A stretch of DNA of 35,090 nt from an uncultured Succinivibrionaceae bacterium (GTDB taxonomy: Bacteria > Pseudomonadota > Gammaproteobacteria > Enterobacterales > Succinivibrionaceae), in contig CALXYT010000022.1 of assembly GCA_944393045.1 (NCBI GenBank), positions 1-35,090 on the forward strand. Direction: 5' to 3'. Within the stretch, counting starts at the first letter, position 1. The number at the start of each line of letters is the position of its first letter. Positions 7,588 through 16,579 of this stretch are shown piece by piece. The notes under the pieces are model-generated. The model was not told the origin of the DNA. It did not search any database and saw nothing but the letters and a program-made list of their open reading frames with translations. Position numbers and translations under genes: made by a program.

Positions 7588-8556
7588 ATGAGCAAGAATA
7601 ATTATCACAGTAAAGCCCAAGCCAATCCTAAAATAACTTTAAGCATGTTAGCTCCAAAATATTGGCTTAATTGGCTCACCATGATTCTAGTAAGGATGAT
7701 AATATTATTACCTTACCCTGTTTTTATGCGCCTAGGTAAATACCTTGGTTTATCGGCTCGGTATTTGGTAAAAAGACGTGTAAAAATCACTACCCAAAAC
7801 TTTAAATTAGCTATGCCAGAACTTAGTGATGAACAAATAAAAGACATGGTTCGTGAACATTTTGCAAATGTTGGTATGGCACTTTTTGAGACGGCTATGG
7901 CTTGGTATTGGCCTGACAAACGCTTAAAGAAATTAGTACATATTGATCCTGTGGAACTAAAAAAAGCTCAAGAACTTGCTAATAAGCAATGTGGCATTAT
8001 TGTCTTAACGTGTCATTTTTTAACTTTAGAGCTTATGGCTCGCATTTATGGCACTTATATAAAAAAAGGTGTTGGCGTTTATCGCCCAAATGATAATATA
8101 GTTTTAGAGTATCTACAAGTTAAAGGACGCACTCGCTCTAATCTTTACTTAGTAGATCGCAGAGAAATAAAACCTATCATTAAAGCCTTATTACAAGGCC
8201 TTCCTATTTGGTATGCTCCTGATCAAGATTATGGACGTAAGGTTTCGATTTTTGTGCCATTTTTTGCTATTCCCGATGCAGCTACCGTAGTAGGTACTGC
8301 TGGATTTGCTAAAGTAAAAAATACCGTTGTGCAGCCGTCTTACAGTATTAGATTACCAAACTATCAAGGATATAAATTAGTAATTAAAGATACTGTGGAT
8401 AATTTTCCATGTGGTGATGAGTACGCTGATGCCACAAGAATCAACAAAATTATTGAAAATATGATTAGAGAAGCGCCTACCCAGTATATGTGGCTACACA
8501 GGCGCTTTAAAACAAGACCTCATAAAGAGGATCCAAGTTATTATCATGATATTTAA
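7588..8556 (+). CDS. lpxL: Lipid A biosynthesis lauroyl acyltransferase (LpxL/HtrB type)
   Basis: The 322-residue protein is an inner-membrane acyltransferase that adds a secondary acyl chain to Kdo2-lipid IVA. It has an N-terminal membrane anchor (about residues 30-55) and the catalytic HX4E motif HFLTLE. GVYRPNDN, GRTRSNLYLVDRRE, WYAPDQDYG and the C-terminal APTQYMWLHRRFKTRP closely match E. coli LpxL. LpxP is the close alternative. The ATG at 7588 has no Shine-Dalgarno sequence. A 22-codon ORF (7533-7601) overlaps the start in another frame, so translational coupling is possible. The next Met (residue 20) also lacks a ribosome site and would shorten the protein. It is monocistronic and convergent with glnE. 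Confidence 0.93.
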   Translation: MSKNNYHSKAQANPKITLSMLAPKYWLNWLTMILVRMIILLPYPVFMRLGKYLGLSARYLVKRRVKITTQNFKLAMPELSDEQIKDMVREHFANVGMALFETAMAWYWPDKRLKKLVHIDPVELKKAQELANKQCGIIVLTCHFLTLELMARIYGTYIKKGVGVYRPNDNIVLEYLQVKGRTRSNLYLVDRREIKPIIKALLQGLPIWYAPDQDYGRKVSIFVPFFAIPDAATVVGTAGFAKVKNTVVQPSYSIRLPNYQGYKLVIKDTVDNFPCGDEYADATRINKIIENMIREAPTQYMWLHRRFKTRPHKEDPSYYHDI

Positions 8557-8633
8557 CTTTTATAAGTTCTTTTAGGAAAGTGGTTGCAGTTTTTTAGTTT
8601 AAAAACTTAAATTGTAAACAAAATCGTAAACAA

Positions 8634-8670
8634 CAAAAAACAGGTGGTAATCATTACCTCCTGTTTTTTT
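8634..8670. terminator. Bidirectional terminator between lpxL and glnE
   Basis: AACAGGTGGTAAT pairs with ATTACCTCCTGTT (one mismatch), with an A run before and a T run after. It can stop both converging transcripts. Confidence 0.9.
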
Positions 8671-8674
8671 AACG

Positions 8675-11557
8675 TTACTTAATATCCTCAAGTAAGTTTT
8701 GTTTTAGCATTAAAGCACGCCAAACTCTGGTCACAAAATCTCTTTCATCTACTAGCATATTATTAGCAACTACGCGCGATAAACCTTGTAAGGAGTTTTT
8801 ATGGTAGGTGTTTCTTATTGCTAAGTATGATGAAATTAAGTTTCTCGCAATATTCTCAGGAATTAACTTAAGTCTTGCACATTCCTCAAAAATTCTTACA
8901 TTATCAGACCATAAACACATATCTTGATAATCATGAGCATTAGCAAGTACTAAATACTGCGCCATAAACTCAATATCAGTCATACCACCAATGCCTTGTT
9001 TTAAATCAAACGCATCTTTTGGTCCTTTAATTAGACTACTGCGCATTTTATTACGCATCTCTATTACCTCAGTACGTAAGGTGCACTCATCACGCTTTTT
9101 ACGTATTATATTATCTCTAACATTATTAAAGCGATCTATTAAGCGATCAGGTCCTAATACGGCACGTGCTCTTACTAGTGCCTGTAATTCCCAAGTCCAG
9201 GCTTTATTCTCTAAATAAGATTCATAACCATTTATAGAGCATATCAATGGTCCTGCCACCCCTTCAGGGCGCAAACGAGCATCTACCTCATATAAAATAC
9301 CAGATGATAATCTAGTACTAAATAGATGCATTAACCTTTGCGCAAATCTACCATAGAACATTCTATCTGAAATTACATGCTCACCGTTAGTTTCACCATC
9401 AAGTTCACTATCACATAAAAATACTAAATCTAAATCTGACCCATAACTTAATTCAATGCCACCAAGCTTACCATAAGCAACTACGCATATGCCCATATCG
9501 CCATGTCTAATAGCATTACTCGGCTCACCATGCTTTTGTACTAATTGATTATAAGTAAGTTTTACAACTTCTGCTAAAATCGTTTGTGCCAAATAAGTTA
9601 AGTAATCACTAACTTTCATTAGTGGTAAGGCCCCAACTAAATCAGAGGCGCAAATACGTAGTAGCTGAATTTGTTTAAACTGCCTTAAACTTTCCATCTG
9701 CTGCTCAAGATCATCAGTTGGCACACGTAATAAAAACTCTCTTAATTCATGAGAGTAATCATTTGGATTAGGCGGTGTGTATAAATTCTTTGGCATAATT
9801 AACTCATCAAGCAATATAGGATGCTCTGTTAATTGCTCGGTAATTAGCTGCGAACCTGCACATAATCTAATAAGCTGATCACAGACATTAGGATTTTCTG
9901 TCATAAGCTGTAAATAAGTAGTACGTGATACTATGCGCAATAAAAGCTGAGTTAAACGCTCAAATACTATGGCTGCATATTCTACTGTTTGAAGTTTAGA
10001 AATTAAAAAAGGAACTAATTTATTTAAAATTTCTCTACCTCTTGGTCCTATCGGCTTAGAGCTACAATCAGACCTGAAGCCTACTAACGTATGCGCAAAT
10101 TTTGGGAGTGATTCTTTATCCACAAAATCTTTTTCAAGGGCTGTAACTACCTCTGCCTCGCTTAATGGTAAGAGCCATAAATCAAGGTATATTGGCTCTT
10201 CATTAGCAATTTCTGACTCATGATCAGCTATTAGTAACTTAAATTCCTCATGTACAGCTTGTAAGATCTCATTTAAATGATCATAAAATTCATCATAGGA
10301 ATTAAATCCTGCAACCGTATAAAGGCGATCTTTATCAAGGTCATTATCAGGCAAAGTCTGCGTTTGCTTATCATTAAGTTCCTGCAGAATATTTTCAATT
10401 CTACGTAAGAACATATAGCAATTTGACAAAGTGTGGTAAGTCTTATGGTCTATTAGGCTTGTGTTCATTAAATGCTCAAGCACCGTTAAAAAGTGCTTAT
10501 CTTGCAAAGCAAGCATGCGTCCACCACGCATTAACTGAAATACTTGCGCTATAAACTCAAGTTCTCTAATACCGCCACGCCCAAGCTTTATATTGTCATA
10601 TAACCCTCGTCTACGTACTTCAGCCTCAATCATGCTTTTCATTTTTCTTAAAGATTCTACAGCACTAAAATCTAAATATCTACGAAAAACAAAAGGTCTA
10701 AGCATGGCAATTAACTCTTGCGCTTCAGGAGTGCTTTTCCCTAAAACTCGCCCTTTTACCATAGCATAACGTTCCCAAGAACGGCCATGCTTTAAATAGT
10801 AATCTTCTAATGAAGCAAAAGAACTTACTAATGGCCCACTATCCCCAAAAGGACGTAAACGCATATCTACTCGATAAACTTGACCATCTGCAGTTTTTTG
10901 ATCTAAAACTTGAATTAAGGCTTGCCCTAAACGAGTAAAAAATACTTGATTATCTATTACTCGTCTTGCGCCTTGTGTTTGCCCAATTTTTGGGTAACAA
11001 AATATTAAATCAATATCAGAAGAGAAGTTTAATTCTTTTCCACCAAGCTTACCCATACCTATAACGAGCATCTTTTGCTCTTCACCATCATATGATAAAG
11101 GTGTGCCATATAATTTAACATGCTCATTATAGAGGTAATCAAGAGCCTCAATAATAATATCTTCTGCAAGCTCCGATAAATACTTTAAACTATCCTTAAG
11201 GTCTAAAGTATTAGTTAAATCACGCCAGGTAATTTTTACTAATACTTCATTACGATAACGTCTAAGTTCAGTTTTTAAGGTATTAATATCATGGCAATTT
11301 TTTATGCGCTCCTTAAGCTCTTGCGCAAAACCATCCTTTGGATAGATATTAGCAAGAGCATTAGGTTCAAGTAGCTTAATAGCAAGCTTTCTATTAGATG
11401 CACAAACAGTTGCCACAAAGTCCGATAAAGCAAATATTTCTTTTAAGCGATCCTCATTAGCGATAAATATAGCTTTTTCTTCCTCAGAAGATACCAACAA
11501 TAATCTCTCAAAGTTTTTTTGCCCGGCTTCCTTCATTTTATCCGTTAGTGTTACCAT
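8675..11557 (-). CDS. glnE: Bifunctional glutamine synthetase adenylyltransferase/adenylyl-removing enzyme
   Basis: The protein has 960 residues (E. coli 946). It switches glutamine synthetase off and on by adding or removing AMP on a Tyr, in response to PII and glutamine. It contains the duplicated nucleotidyltransferase architecture: GMGKLGG at 167-173 with SSDIDLIF in the N-terminal de-adenylylating half, and AYGKLGG near 693 with GSDLDLVF in the adenylylating half. GGIRELEF and GGMTDIEF occur at equivalent places in the two halves. The ATG has GAGGA at six bases. It lies 43 bases after ygiF, the same pair order as in E. coli, and is presumably cotranscribed with it. The stop is four bases from the terminator stem. 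Confidence 0.97.
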   Translation of the reverse strand: MVTLTDKMKEAGQKNFERLLLVSSEEEKAIFIANEDRLKEIFALSDFVATVCASNRKLAIKLLEPNALANIYPKDGFAQELKERIKNCHDINTLKTELRRYRNEVLVKITWRDLTNTLDLKDSLKYLSELAEDIIIEALDYLYNEHVKLYGTPLSYDGEEQKMLVIGMGKLGGKELNFSSDIDLIFCYPKIGQTQGARRVIDNQVFFTRLGQALIQVLDQKTADGQVYRVDMRLRPFGDSGPLVSSFASLEDYYLKHGRSWERYAMVKGRVLGKSTPEAQELIAMLRPFVFRRYLDFSAVESLRKMKSMIEAEVRRRGLYDNIKLGRGGIRELEFIAQVFQLMRGGRMLALQDKHFLTVLEHLMNTSLIDHKTYHTLSNCYMFLRRIENILQELNDKQTQTLPDNDLDKDRLYTVAGFNSYDEFYDHLNEILQAVHEEFKLLIADHESEIANEEPIYLDLWLLPLSEAEVVTALEKDFVDKESLPKFAHTLVGFRSDCSSKPIGPRGREILNKLVPFLISKLQTVEYAAIVFERLTQLLLRIVSRTTYLQLMTENPNVCDQLIRLCAGSQLITEQLTEHPILLDELIMPKNLYTPPNPNDYSHELREFLLRVPTDDLEQQMESLRQFKQIQLLRICASDLVGALPLMKVSDYLTYLAQTILAEVVKLTYNQLVQKHGEPSNAIRHGDMGICVVAYGKLGGIELSYGSDLDLVFLCDSELDGETNGEHVISDRMFYGRFAQRLMHLFSTRLSSGILYEVDARLRPEGVAGPLICSINGYESYLENKAWTWELQALVRARAVLGPDRLIDRFNNVRDNIIRKKRDECTLRTEVIEMRNKMRSSLIKGPKDAFDLKQGIGGMTDIEFMAQYLVLANAHDYQDMCLWSDNVRIFEECARLKLIPENIARNLISSYLAIRNTYHKNSLQGLSRVVANNMLVDERDFVTRVWRALMLKQNLLEDIK

Positions 11558-11600
11558 ATAAATCCTCTATTGGCTTTATTGTATAGGTTAAGTATTGTTA

Positions 11601-12536
11601 TTAGCGGTTAAACACATAATCTACTCGCGCAAGTAAGTAATCCTTATTACTTAAAAGTTTTGCTAAATCCTCAGGAGAAAGCAAAAGATTATGAGGGAGT
11701 TTATTTAAGAGCGTCATTTGCTCCATCCCAAAAGGTATATGCTTAGGTGTATCAACCTTTTTAGTAAATAACAAAGAACTGGCAATGTACAACTCTATAG
11801 CTTTTTTGGAACCTGTTAATAAAAAGTTAAGCTCATTACGCTCAGTAGCCTTAAAAGCCTCATCCATTGAAATATCAAGATCATCATGTTCTATTAAAGC
11901 CGGAGCTGGCATAAGGTTAGCGTAAAAGGCCGCTTGCTGCATTTTACTTAAAGTTCCTAAATAAATACTTTCATCAGGTAACTTAGTAATTAACATTTTA
12001 GCAAATTCTACTAAATCTCTAAGCTCTCCTTCTTTTAATTCAAGCTCTAACTCACCTTTTTTAACATCTTCAGACGCCCCTTTATAAGTAACCTTATCAT
12101 AACTTAACTCAATAGTAGCAGCTTTATACTTAACTAAATACGTAGTGCGATCACAATACTGCGCCATAGTTTGAGAAAGGTCTTTTTGTACTTGCGCAAG
12201 ATCTAAGTCTTTAAAAATTTCCGCAGGGAACTTACTTAACTCTGGAAGTTCTAACTCCTCAGCTAAAGATACATTATATTCAGGATGAATAAATAACCCT
12301 CCATGACCTTGATCTTTAGTTTTAATGGTCATTTGAGCTTTACCATTAGTATTACGTATTCTTAAAGCAATACCATGTTTATATAACGAACTTTCAGATG
12401 TGTCGAAGTATCTATTATGTAAACTAAGCACTTCCTCTTCTAAAAATTCTATTTTCTTATTATTTTTTAGAATTTTTACAAGTTTATTCTGAACATCTTT
12501 ATTGAGCATGAATTTAATTTCAAGTTCCATGTTCAT
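11601..12536 (-). CDS. ygiF: CYTH-domain protein, YgiF-like triphosphatase
   Basis: The start at 12536 gives 311 residues. It has AAGGAG nine bases upstream, and a -10-like TATAAT overlaps the upstream alternative start at 12608, which makes that start unlikely. The N-terminus MNMELEIKF carries the ExExK signature of CYTH tunnel enzymes, followed by RYFDT and LRIRNTNGKAQMTIK with further metal and phosphate ligands, and ELELKEG. E. coli YgiF hydrolyses inorganic triphosphate and precedes glnE, as here. E. coli YgiF has 433 residues with a C-terminal CHAD domain; here only about 110 residues follow the CYTH domain, so CHAD is shortened or lost. Confidence 0.85.
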   Translation of the reverse strand: MNMELEIKFMLNKDVQNKLVKILKNNKKIEFLEEEVLSLHNRYFDTSESSLYKHGIALRIRNTNGKAQMTIKTKDQGHGGLFIHPEYNVSLAEELELPELSKFPAEIFKDLDLAQVQKDLSQTMAQYCDRTTYLVKYKAATIELSYDKVTYKGASEDVKKGELELELKEGELRDLVEFAKMLITKLPDESIYLGTLSKMQQAAFYANLMPAPALIEHDDLDISMDEAFKATERNELNFLLTGSKKAIELYIASSLLFTKKVDTPKHIPFGMEQMTLLNKLPHNLLLSPEDLAKLLSNKDYLLARVDYVFNR

Positions 12537-12606
12537 CCAATAATACTCCTTTTTAGGATTTATTAAAAAATTAAACAATGTTGAACCAGGCCTTGGTAAT
12601 AAGACC

Positions 12607-12612
12607 ATTATA
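12607..12612 (-). promoter_or_regulatory. -10 element of the ygiF-glnE operon
   Basis: A perfect TATAAT on the minus strand, with only a weak -35, would give a 5' leader of about 64 bases before the ygiF ATG at 12536. Confidence 0.4.
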
Positions 12613-12720
12613 AAGATTAAAAAATACCTTTAAAATCGAATTTTATACAATATTGAAAACTGTTTAAATTAACAAAACAGCAAAAGTACGCACCAGAATT
12701 TACTTTTAGTAAAGTTTTTT

Positions 12721-12750
12721 TTAACTTTGTTTTCTGTAATTTGTTATAAT
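12721..12750 (+). promoter_or_regulatory. Promoter of the phosphate transport pair
   Basis: TTAACT and TATAAT are 18 bases apart, about 66 bases before the first ATG. Confidence 0.5.
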
Positions 12751-12816
12751 AAAAAATTTTAGAGACAATTGACAAAATTAAAATGTTTAATTGAATTAGT
12801 TAAAAGGTTATAAAAT

Positions 12817-13491
12817 ATGCCAAGTTTATTAACTCTTTTTGCCAAATCACCATTAAAACCACTCTATGAACAAATTTTAAAAGTTCATGAATGTTGTTGT
12901 TTATTACCAGCTTTTTTTGAATGCGTGTTTAATGATGACTGGGAAAATGCCAGCAAAATACAGCAAAAAATTAGTGCTGTGGAAAAAGAAGCTGATGCTA
13001 TTAAGCGCCAAATTCGTATAAATTTACCAAATTCTTTATTTATGCCAGTAGATCGTGGCGATTTGCTAGAATTACTCACTCAGCAAGATAAAATTGCAAA
13101 TAAAACTAAAGATATCGCAGGTCTTATGCTCGGTCGTCAATTGCATATTCCCCAAGAAGTTAAAGATGACTTTATGCGTTATATTAAGCGCTGTCTTGAT
13201 GCAACTGAACTTGCTACAAAAGTTATTCATGAACTTGAGGATTTATTAGAATCAGGTTTTCGTGGAAAAGAGCGCCAAGTAGTAGAAAGTATGGTTAAAG
13301 ACTTAGATATCATTGAAGATGATACCGATCAAATTCAAATAGCCTTACGCCGTAATCTCTACTTACGCGAAAGTGAATTTAATCCTATCGATGCCATGTT
13401 CCTCTATCGTGTCCTTGATAAAATTGGCGATTTAGCAGATCAGGCAGAACGTGTTGGTTCAAGACTAGAACTTATGATCTCAAAATCTTAG
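12817..13491 (+). CDS. DUF47 (PhoU-like) Pit accessory protein
   Basis: The 224-residue soluble, all-helical protein is built of PhoU-like charged helices. It has the conserved pattern KEADAIKRQIRINLP near residues 50-65, DRGDLLELLTQQDKIANK (about 75-92) and a C-terminal DKIGDLADQAERVG. This is the TIGR00153/DUF47 family, which in many bacteria precedes low-affinity phosphate transporter genes and is thought to regulate them or couple them to phosphate. The Pit gene follows after 12 bases, which supports that role. No signal peptide is present. Confidence 0.88.
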   Translation: MPSLLTLFAKSPLKPLYEQILKVHECCCLLPAFFECVFNDDWENASKIQQKISAVEKEADAIKRQIRINLPNSLFMPVDRGDLLELLTQQDKIANKTKDIAGLMLGRQLHIPQEVKDDFMRYIKRCLDATELATKVIHELEDLLESGFRGKERQVVESMVKDLDIIEDDTDQIQIALRRNLYLRESEFNPIDAMFLYRVLDKIGDLADQAERVGSRLELMISKS

Positions 13492-13503
13492 GAATAGCTC
13501 TTT

Positions 13504-14772
13504 ATGGATTTTTTACTAGCTCATAGTCATGTCATAATTACTATTGCTGCTTTATTTGCTTTTTTAATGTCTTGGGGTATCGGAGCAAACGATGTTTCTA
13601 ATGCTATGGGTACCTCAGTAGGCACAAAAACTCTTACTATTAAACAAGCTATTATCTTAGCGATAATTTTTGAGTTTTTAGGAGCTTACTTTGCAGGTGG
13701 TGAGGTAGCATCTACCATTAAAGATGATATTATAACCGCTGATAATATCCCAACGGATGACCTGGTAATAGGCATGATTTGCTCGTTACTTAGCGCAGGT
13801 ATGTGGCTAATTTTAGCATCTTACTTCTCCTGGCCAGTTTCTACTACCCACTCCATTATCGGAGCAATTGTTGGCTTTGGCTTAGTCAGCTGCGGTTTTG
13901 AGTCAATTAACTGGAGCATGATTAGCGGGATTGTCGGCTCATGGATTATTACACCTGTAATTGCGGGTATTATTGCTTTTCTCCTATTTAGCCATATTAG
14001 CCGTTATATTTTTTGTCGTTTTCATCCTTTAAAACACGCTATTATTATTACGCCTTATTATGTTTTTTTAACGATTCTTACTATCTCTATTGTAACTATT
14101 CAAAAAGGCTTAAAACACGTTGCTATTAACCTTAATACCTTAGAATCATGGTTTGTAAGTATTGTTATTGCATTACTTGCCGCCATTATCGCTCGTATAA
14201 TTTTGCGTAATAAAAAATTTGAAAATACCCTTGAAGCTAAAAGGCATTACGTAAATGTCGAAAAAGTTTTTTCTATTTTAATGATTCTTACTGCCTGTGC
14301 TATGGCCTTTGCTCATGGATCCAACGATGTGGCTAATGCTATTGGTCCTTTAGCCTCTGTTAGTAGTATCTTAGAGCATCATGGTGATATCGCAGCTCAA
14401 TCAAAAATTCCATTTTGGGTCTTGTTATTAGGTGCCTTAGGTATGGTAACCGGTCTTGCTACTTTTGGGTATAAAGTAATGAGTACGGTAGGTTCTGGTA
14501 TAACTGCCCTAACCCCAAGCCGTGGGTTTGCTGCACAGCTTGCCACAGCATCAACAGTAGTGCTTGCCTCAGGAACTGGGCTTCCAATTTCAACTACCCA
14601 AACCTTAGTAGGCGCTATTATGGGGGTTGGTCTTGCTCGAGGTATTGCAGCTATAAACCTTACCTTAGTGCGCAATATTGTGGTCTCCTGGGTTATTACC
14701 GTACCTGTTGGGGCTTTCTTTGCTATTATTTTCTTTTATATTGCCAAATTTATTATTCTCTTATTAAATTAA
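13504..14772 (+). CDS. pit: Inorganic phosphate transporter, Pit family
   Basis: The 422-residue membrane protein has about ten hydrophobic segments and the internal duplication of Pit proteins. The first signature is GANDVSNAMGTSVG near residues 27-40 and the second AHGSNDVANAIGP near 273-285. WPVSTTHSIIGAIVG and LPISTTQTLVGAIMG are equivalent motifs in the two halves. Pit carriers take up metal-phosphate complexes with protons at low affinity and are often constitutive. It forms an operon with the upstream DUF47 gene and ends at a terminator 29 bases downstream. Confidence 0.94.
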   Translation: MDFLLAHSHVIITIAALFAFLMSWGIGANDVSNAMGTSVGTKTLTIKQAIILAIIFEFLGAYFAGGEVASTIKDDIITADNIPTDDLVIGMICSLLSAGMWLILASYFSWPVSTTHSIIGAIVGFGLVSCGFESINWSMISGIVGSWIITPVIAGIIAFLLFSHISRYIFCRFHPLKHAIIITPYYVFLTILTISIVTIQKGLKHVAINLNTLESWFVSIVIALLAAIIARIILRNKKFENTLEAKRHYVNVEKVFSILMILTACAMAFAHGSNDVANAIGPLASVSSILEHHGDIAAQSKIPFWVLLLGALGMVTGLATFGYKVMSTVGSGITALTPSRGFAAQLATASTVVLASGTGLPISTTQTLVGAIMGVGLARGIAAINLTLVRNIVVSWVITVPVGAFFAIIFFYIAKFIILLLN

Positions 14773-14801
14773 GCACACTTTTTTATACCTATAAATTTCT
14801 T

Positions 14802-14833
14802 AACAAAGATGAACGCTCATCCTTGTTTTTTTT
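14802..14833 (+). terminator. Terminator of the DUF47-pit operon
   Basis: AACAAAGATGA pairs with TCATCCTTGTT (one A-C mismatch) around an ACGC loop, followed by a T run. Confidence 0.8.
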
Positions 14834-14922
14834 AGATAAAACATAATAATCAAATTTAATGTAGCATTTATAAACAATTTTATGTACAATAATGTAACAA
14901 TTTGATAATAAAAGGACTGATT

Positions 14923-15711
14923 GTGTTTACATTTAATAAAACATTTTGGCTGGCATTCTTAGGTTCAGCTCTTATTAGTAGTCAAACATTTGCTCTGGAA
15001 ATTAAGGAAGTTCCTCAAGATGAACAACCAACAAAAGTAACTGTAACTAAAGCCACAAATAATATTGCACCAACCGCTCAAGTTGCTACTAAAACCAATG
15101 TAGCTACTGCTAATAAAGCACTAACCCAAAAAGCAAACACACCTACTCCACCAAAAGCTGTTCGTTTTACAGGTTATGTATCTGATAAGCAACAACTTTG
15201 GACTACTCGCGGTCCTGGCAAACAGTATCGTGTTGCAATTCAAGTACAAGTTGGTGAAAAAGTCTCAGTTTTAGATGAGGCTAAAGGTTATTATCAAATC
15301 TTCACCCAAGATGGTAAAACTGGTTGGATTAGTAAAAAATCAATCCAAACAGAGGAAAGCAACCTCTCTAAAGTAAATACTTTAAGTATCGAAAATGAAA
15401 AAATTAAGTATCGCTTAGCCAATTTTGATTCCGAAACAGCTCGTGAACTTAAAAAGACCACACAAGAACTTGAAAGTCTAAAAGCTGAACATCAAAAACT
15501 TTTGGTTGAGCATAGTAAGCAAACAGAAGAAATTAAGCACCTTACCTCTGAAAATGCACGTTTAGAAGAAGAATCTGGTAATAAAGAAAGAACTAATCAA
15601 ATTACCTGGTTTACTTACGGTGGTATTGTTGGTGGTATCGGTATAGTGATTGGGGCTATCTTAGTATATTTACCAAGACCACGAAGAAATAATAGAGATT
15701 ACTATTACTAA
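14923..15711 (+). CDS. ygiM: SH3-domain envelope protein, YgiM-like
   Basis: The GTG at 14923 has AAGGA six bases upstream. The frame opens seven codons earlier at a TTG without a ribosome site. The 262-residue protein has a signal peptide (residues 1-24, cleavage after SQTFA), a Thr/Ala/Pro-rich linker, a bacterial SH3 domain around RFTGYVSDKQQLWTTRGPG to GKTGWISKKSI, a long coiled coil (about 150-230), one C-terminal membrane helix, and a short basic PRPRRN tail. This is the YgiM/TIGR04211 layout. In E. coli the gene lies directly before cca; here gspB-gspA lie between them. The function is poorly known, possibly cell-envelope related. Confidence 0.87.
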   Translation: MFTFNKTFWLAFLGSALISSQTFALEIKEVPQDEQPTKVTVTKATNNIAPTAQVATKTNVATANKALTQKANTPTPPKAVRFTGYVSDKQQLWTTRGPGKQYRVAIQVQVGEKVSVLDEAKGYYQIFTQDGKTGWISKKSIQTEESNLSKVNTLSIENEKIKYRLANFDSETARELKKTTQELESLKAEHQKLLVEHSKQTEEIKHLTSENARLEEESGNKERTNQITWFTYGGIVGGIGIVIGAILVYLPRPRRNNRDYYY

Positions 15712-15763
15712 TATTTACCTTGGTTTCTGCTAAGTAGCTATAAGTGTATTAAACTAAAATCTT

Positions 15764-15798
15764 AGAAGCAATGACATAATTCATTGCTTCTTTTTTTT
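15764..15798 (+). terminator. Terminator of ygiM, overlapping the gspB stop codon
   Basis: A perfect 11-bp stem AGAAGCAATGA / TCATTGCTTCT with a 6-base loop is followed by a T run, whose last two bases are part of the converging gspB stop codon (15797-15799). Confidence 0.9.
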
Positions 15799-16579
15799 AG
15801 CGGTTATCTTCTAATGAGCGTACACTAAAGCTTTGCCCATCAATACGCATAATTACGTATTGCTGCTTTATCTCCATAACCTTTAAGTTTAAATAACTTC
15901 CACCTTCTTTTATAATCTTACCATTTATGGTTATAGATCTCCTACTTGGATCGGAGGAGTAATTATGCGCATTATAGGTAAATTTAGGGATTTTACGCTG
16001 AATATCAACAGGTAAATCTACTAATGGTAAAGCTTCAGGTACTGGCTCATTAGGATCATGCTTTTTAGCAAAAAAGTTCTGATTGCCAGTATCAAGTACT
16101 GCTTGATTTAATTGCTCTACTAAAGATAATTTACGTACTTGAGTTTTACTGGTGTTAGTGTCACTAGCATTATTGGTGGTATTTGTGCTATCTACGGTAT
16201 TTGAGGTATCTAAGCTATTATCTACCAATAAATCAGTGTTTGATTCGCTTATCTCTAAAGGCTGCGTTACATATTTAACCTCAGCATTATAAATCTTTGA
16301 TACGCCTATAAATGGCACTTTTTGCTGAACCTCAGATAATTCCCCTTTTAACCTTGAAATATTATTTCTTAATTGCCTTGCAAACTTAGCTTTCTCCTCT
16401 TGATACTGCATATCAAGAAGTTTAGTACCACTATCATACTTATAGATAAAACCCAAAGAAAAAGAAGCAATAGCAACTAAAGCTACTATGGTTATTTTTA
16501 CTGTTTTAATGTTTTGCGAAGGATTTGGGGTATGATAATCTGATTGACTAAAATTTACATTACGATTAAATAAGGCCAT
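15797..16579 (-). CDS. gspB: GspB/ExeB-like type II secretion assembly protein
   Basis: The 260-residue protein has a short cytoplasmic N-terminus, one membrane helix (about residues 27-47), a periplasmic coiled segment, an Asn/Thr/Ser-rich linker, and a C-terminal domain beginning LPVDIQRKIPKF. The later residues YSSDPSRRSITINGKIIKEG match the T2SSB domain pattern (HxYS..P..R.I.INg..v.EG) of PulB/OutB/ExeB proteins. Together with ExeA, ExeB helps to insert the secretin through the peptidoglycan in Aeromonas. Its ATG directly abuts the gspA stop (TAAATG). No other type II secretion gene is in the window. Confidence 0.85.
   Translation of the reverse strand: MALFNRNVNFSQSDYHTPNPSQNIKTVKITIVALVAIASFSLGFIYKYDSGTKLLDMQYQEEKAKFARQLRNNISRLKGELSEVQQKVPFIGVSKIYNAEVKYVTQPLEISESNTDLLVDNSLDTSNTVDSTNTTNNASDTNTSKTQVRKLSLVEQLNQAVLDTGNQNFFAKKHDPNEPVPEALPLVDLPVDIQRKIPKFTYNAHNYSSDPSRRSITINGKIIKEGGSYLNLKVMEIKQQYVIMRIDGQSFSVRSLEDNR

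Noticed and set aside
8991-9218. Plus-strand frame of 75 codons opposite glnE
   Set aside because: It lies inside the conserved adenylyltransferase half of glnE; shadow frame.
12537-12608. Upstream start of ygiF at 12608
   Set aside because: It lacks a ribosome site and overlaps a TATAAT on the same strand; the ATG at 12536 fits the CYTH N-terminus.
12734-12750. CTGTAAT near the phosphate transporter promoter as a Pho box
   Set aside because: Only one half-site resembles CTGTCAT, and no second half-site occurs 11 bases away; Pit-type genes are often not PhoB-regulated.
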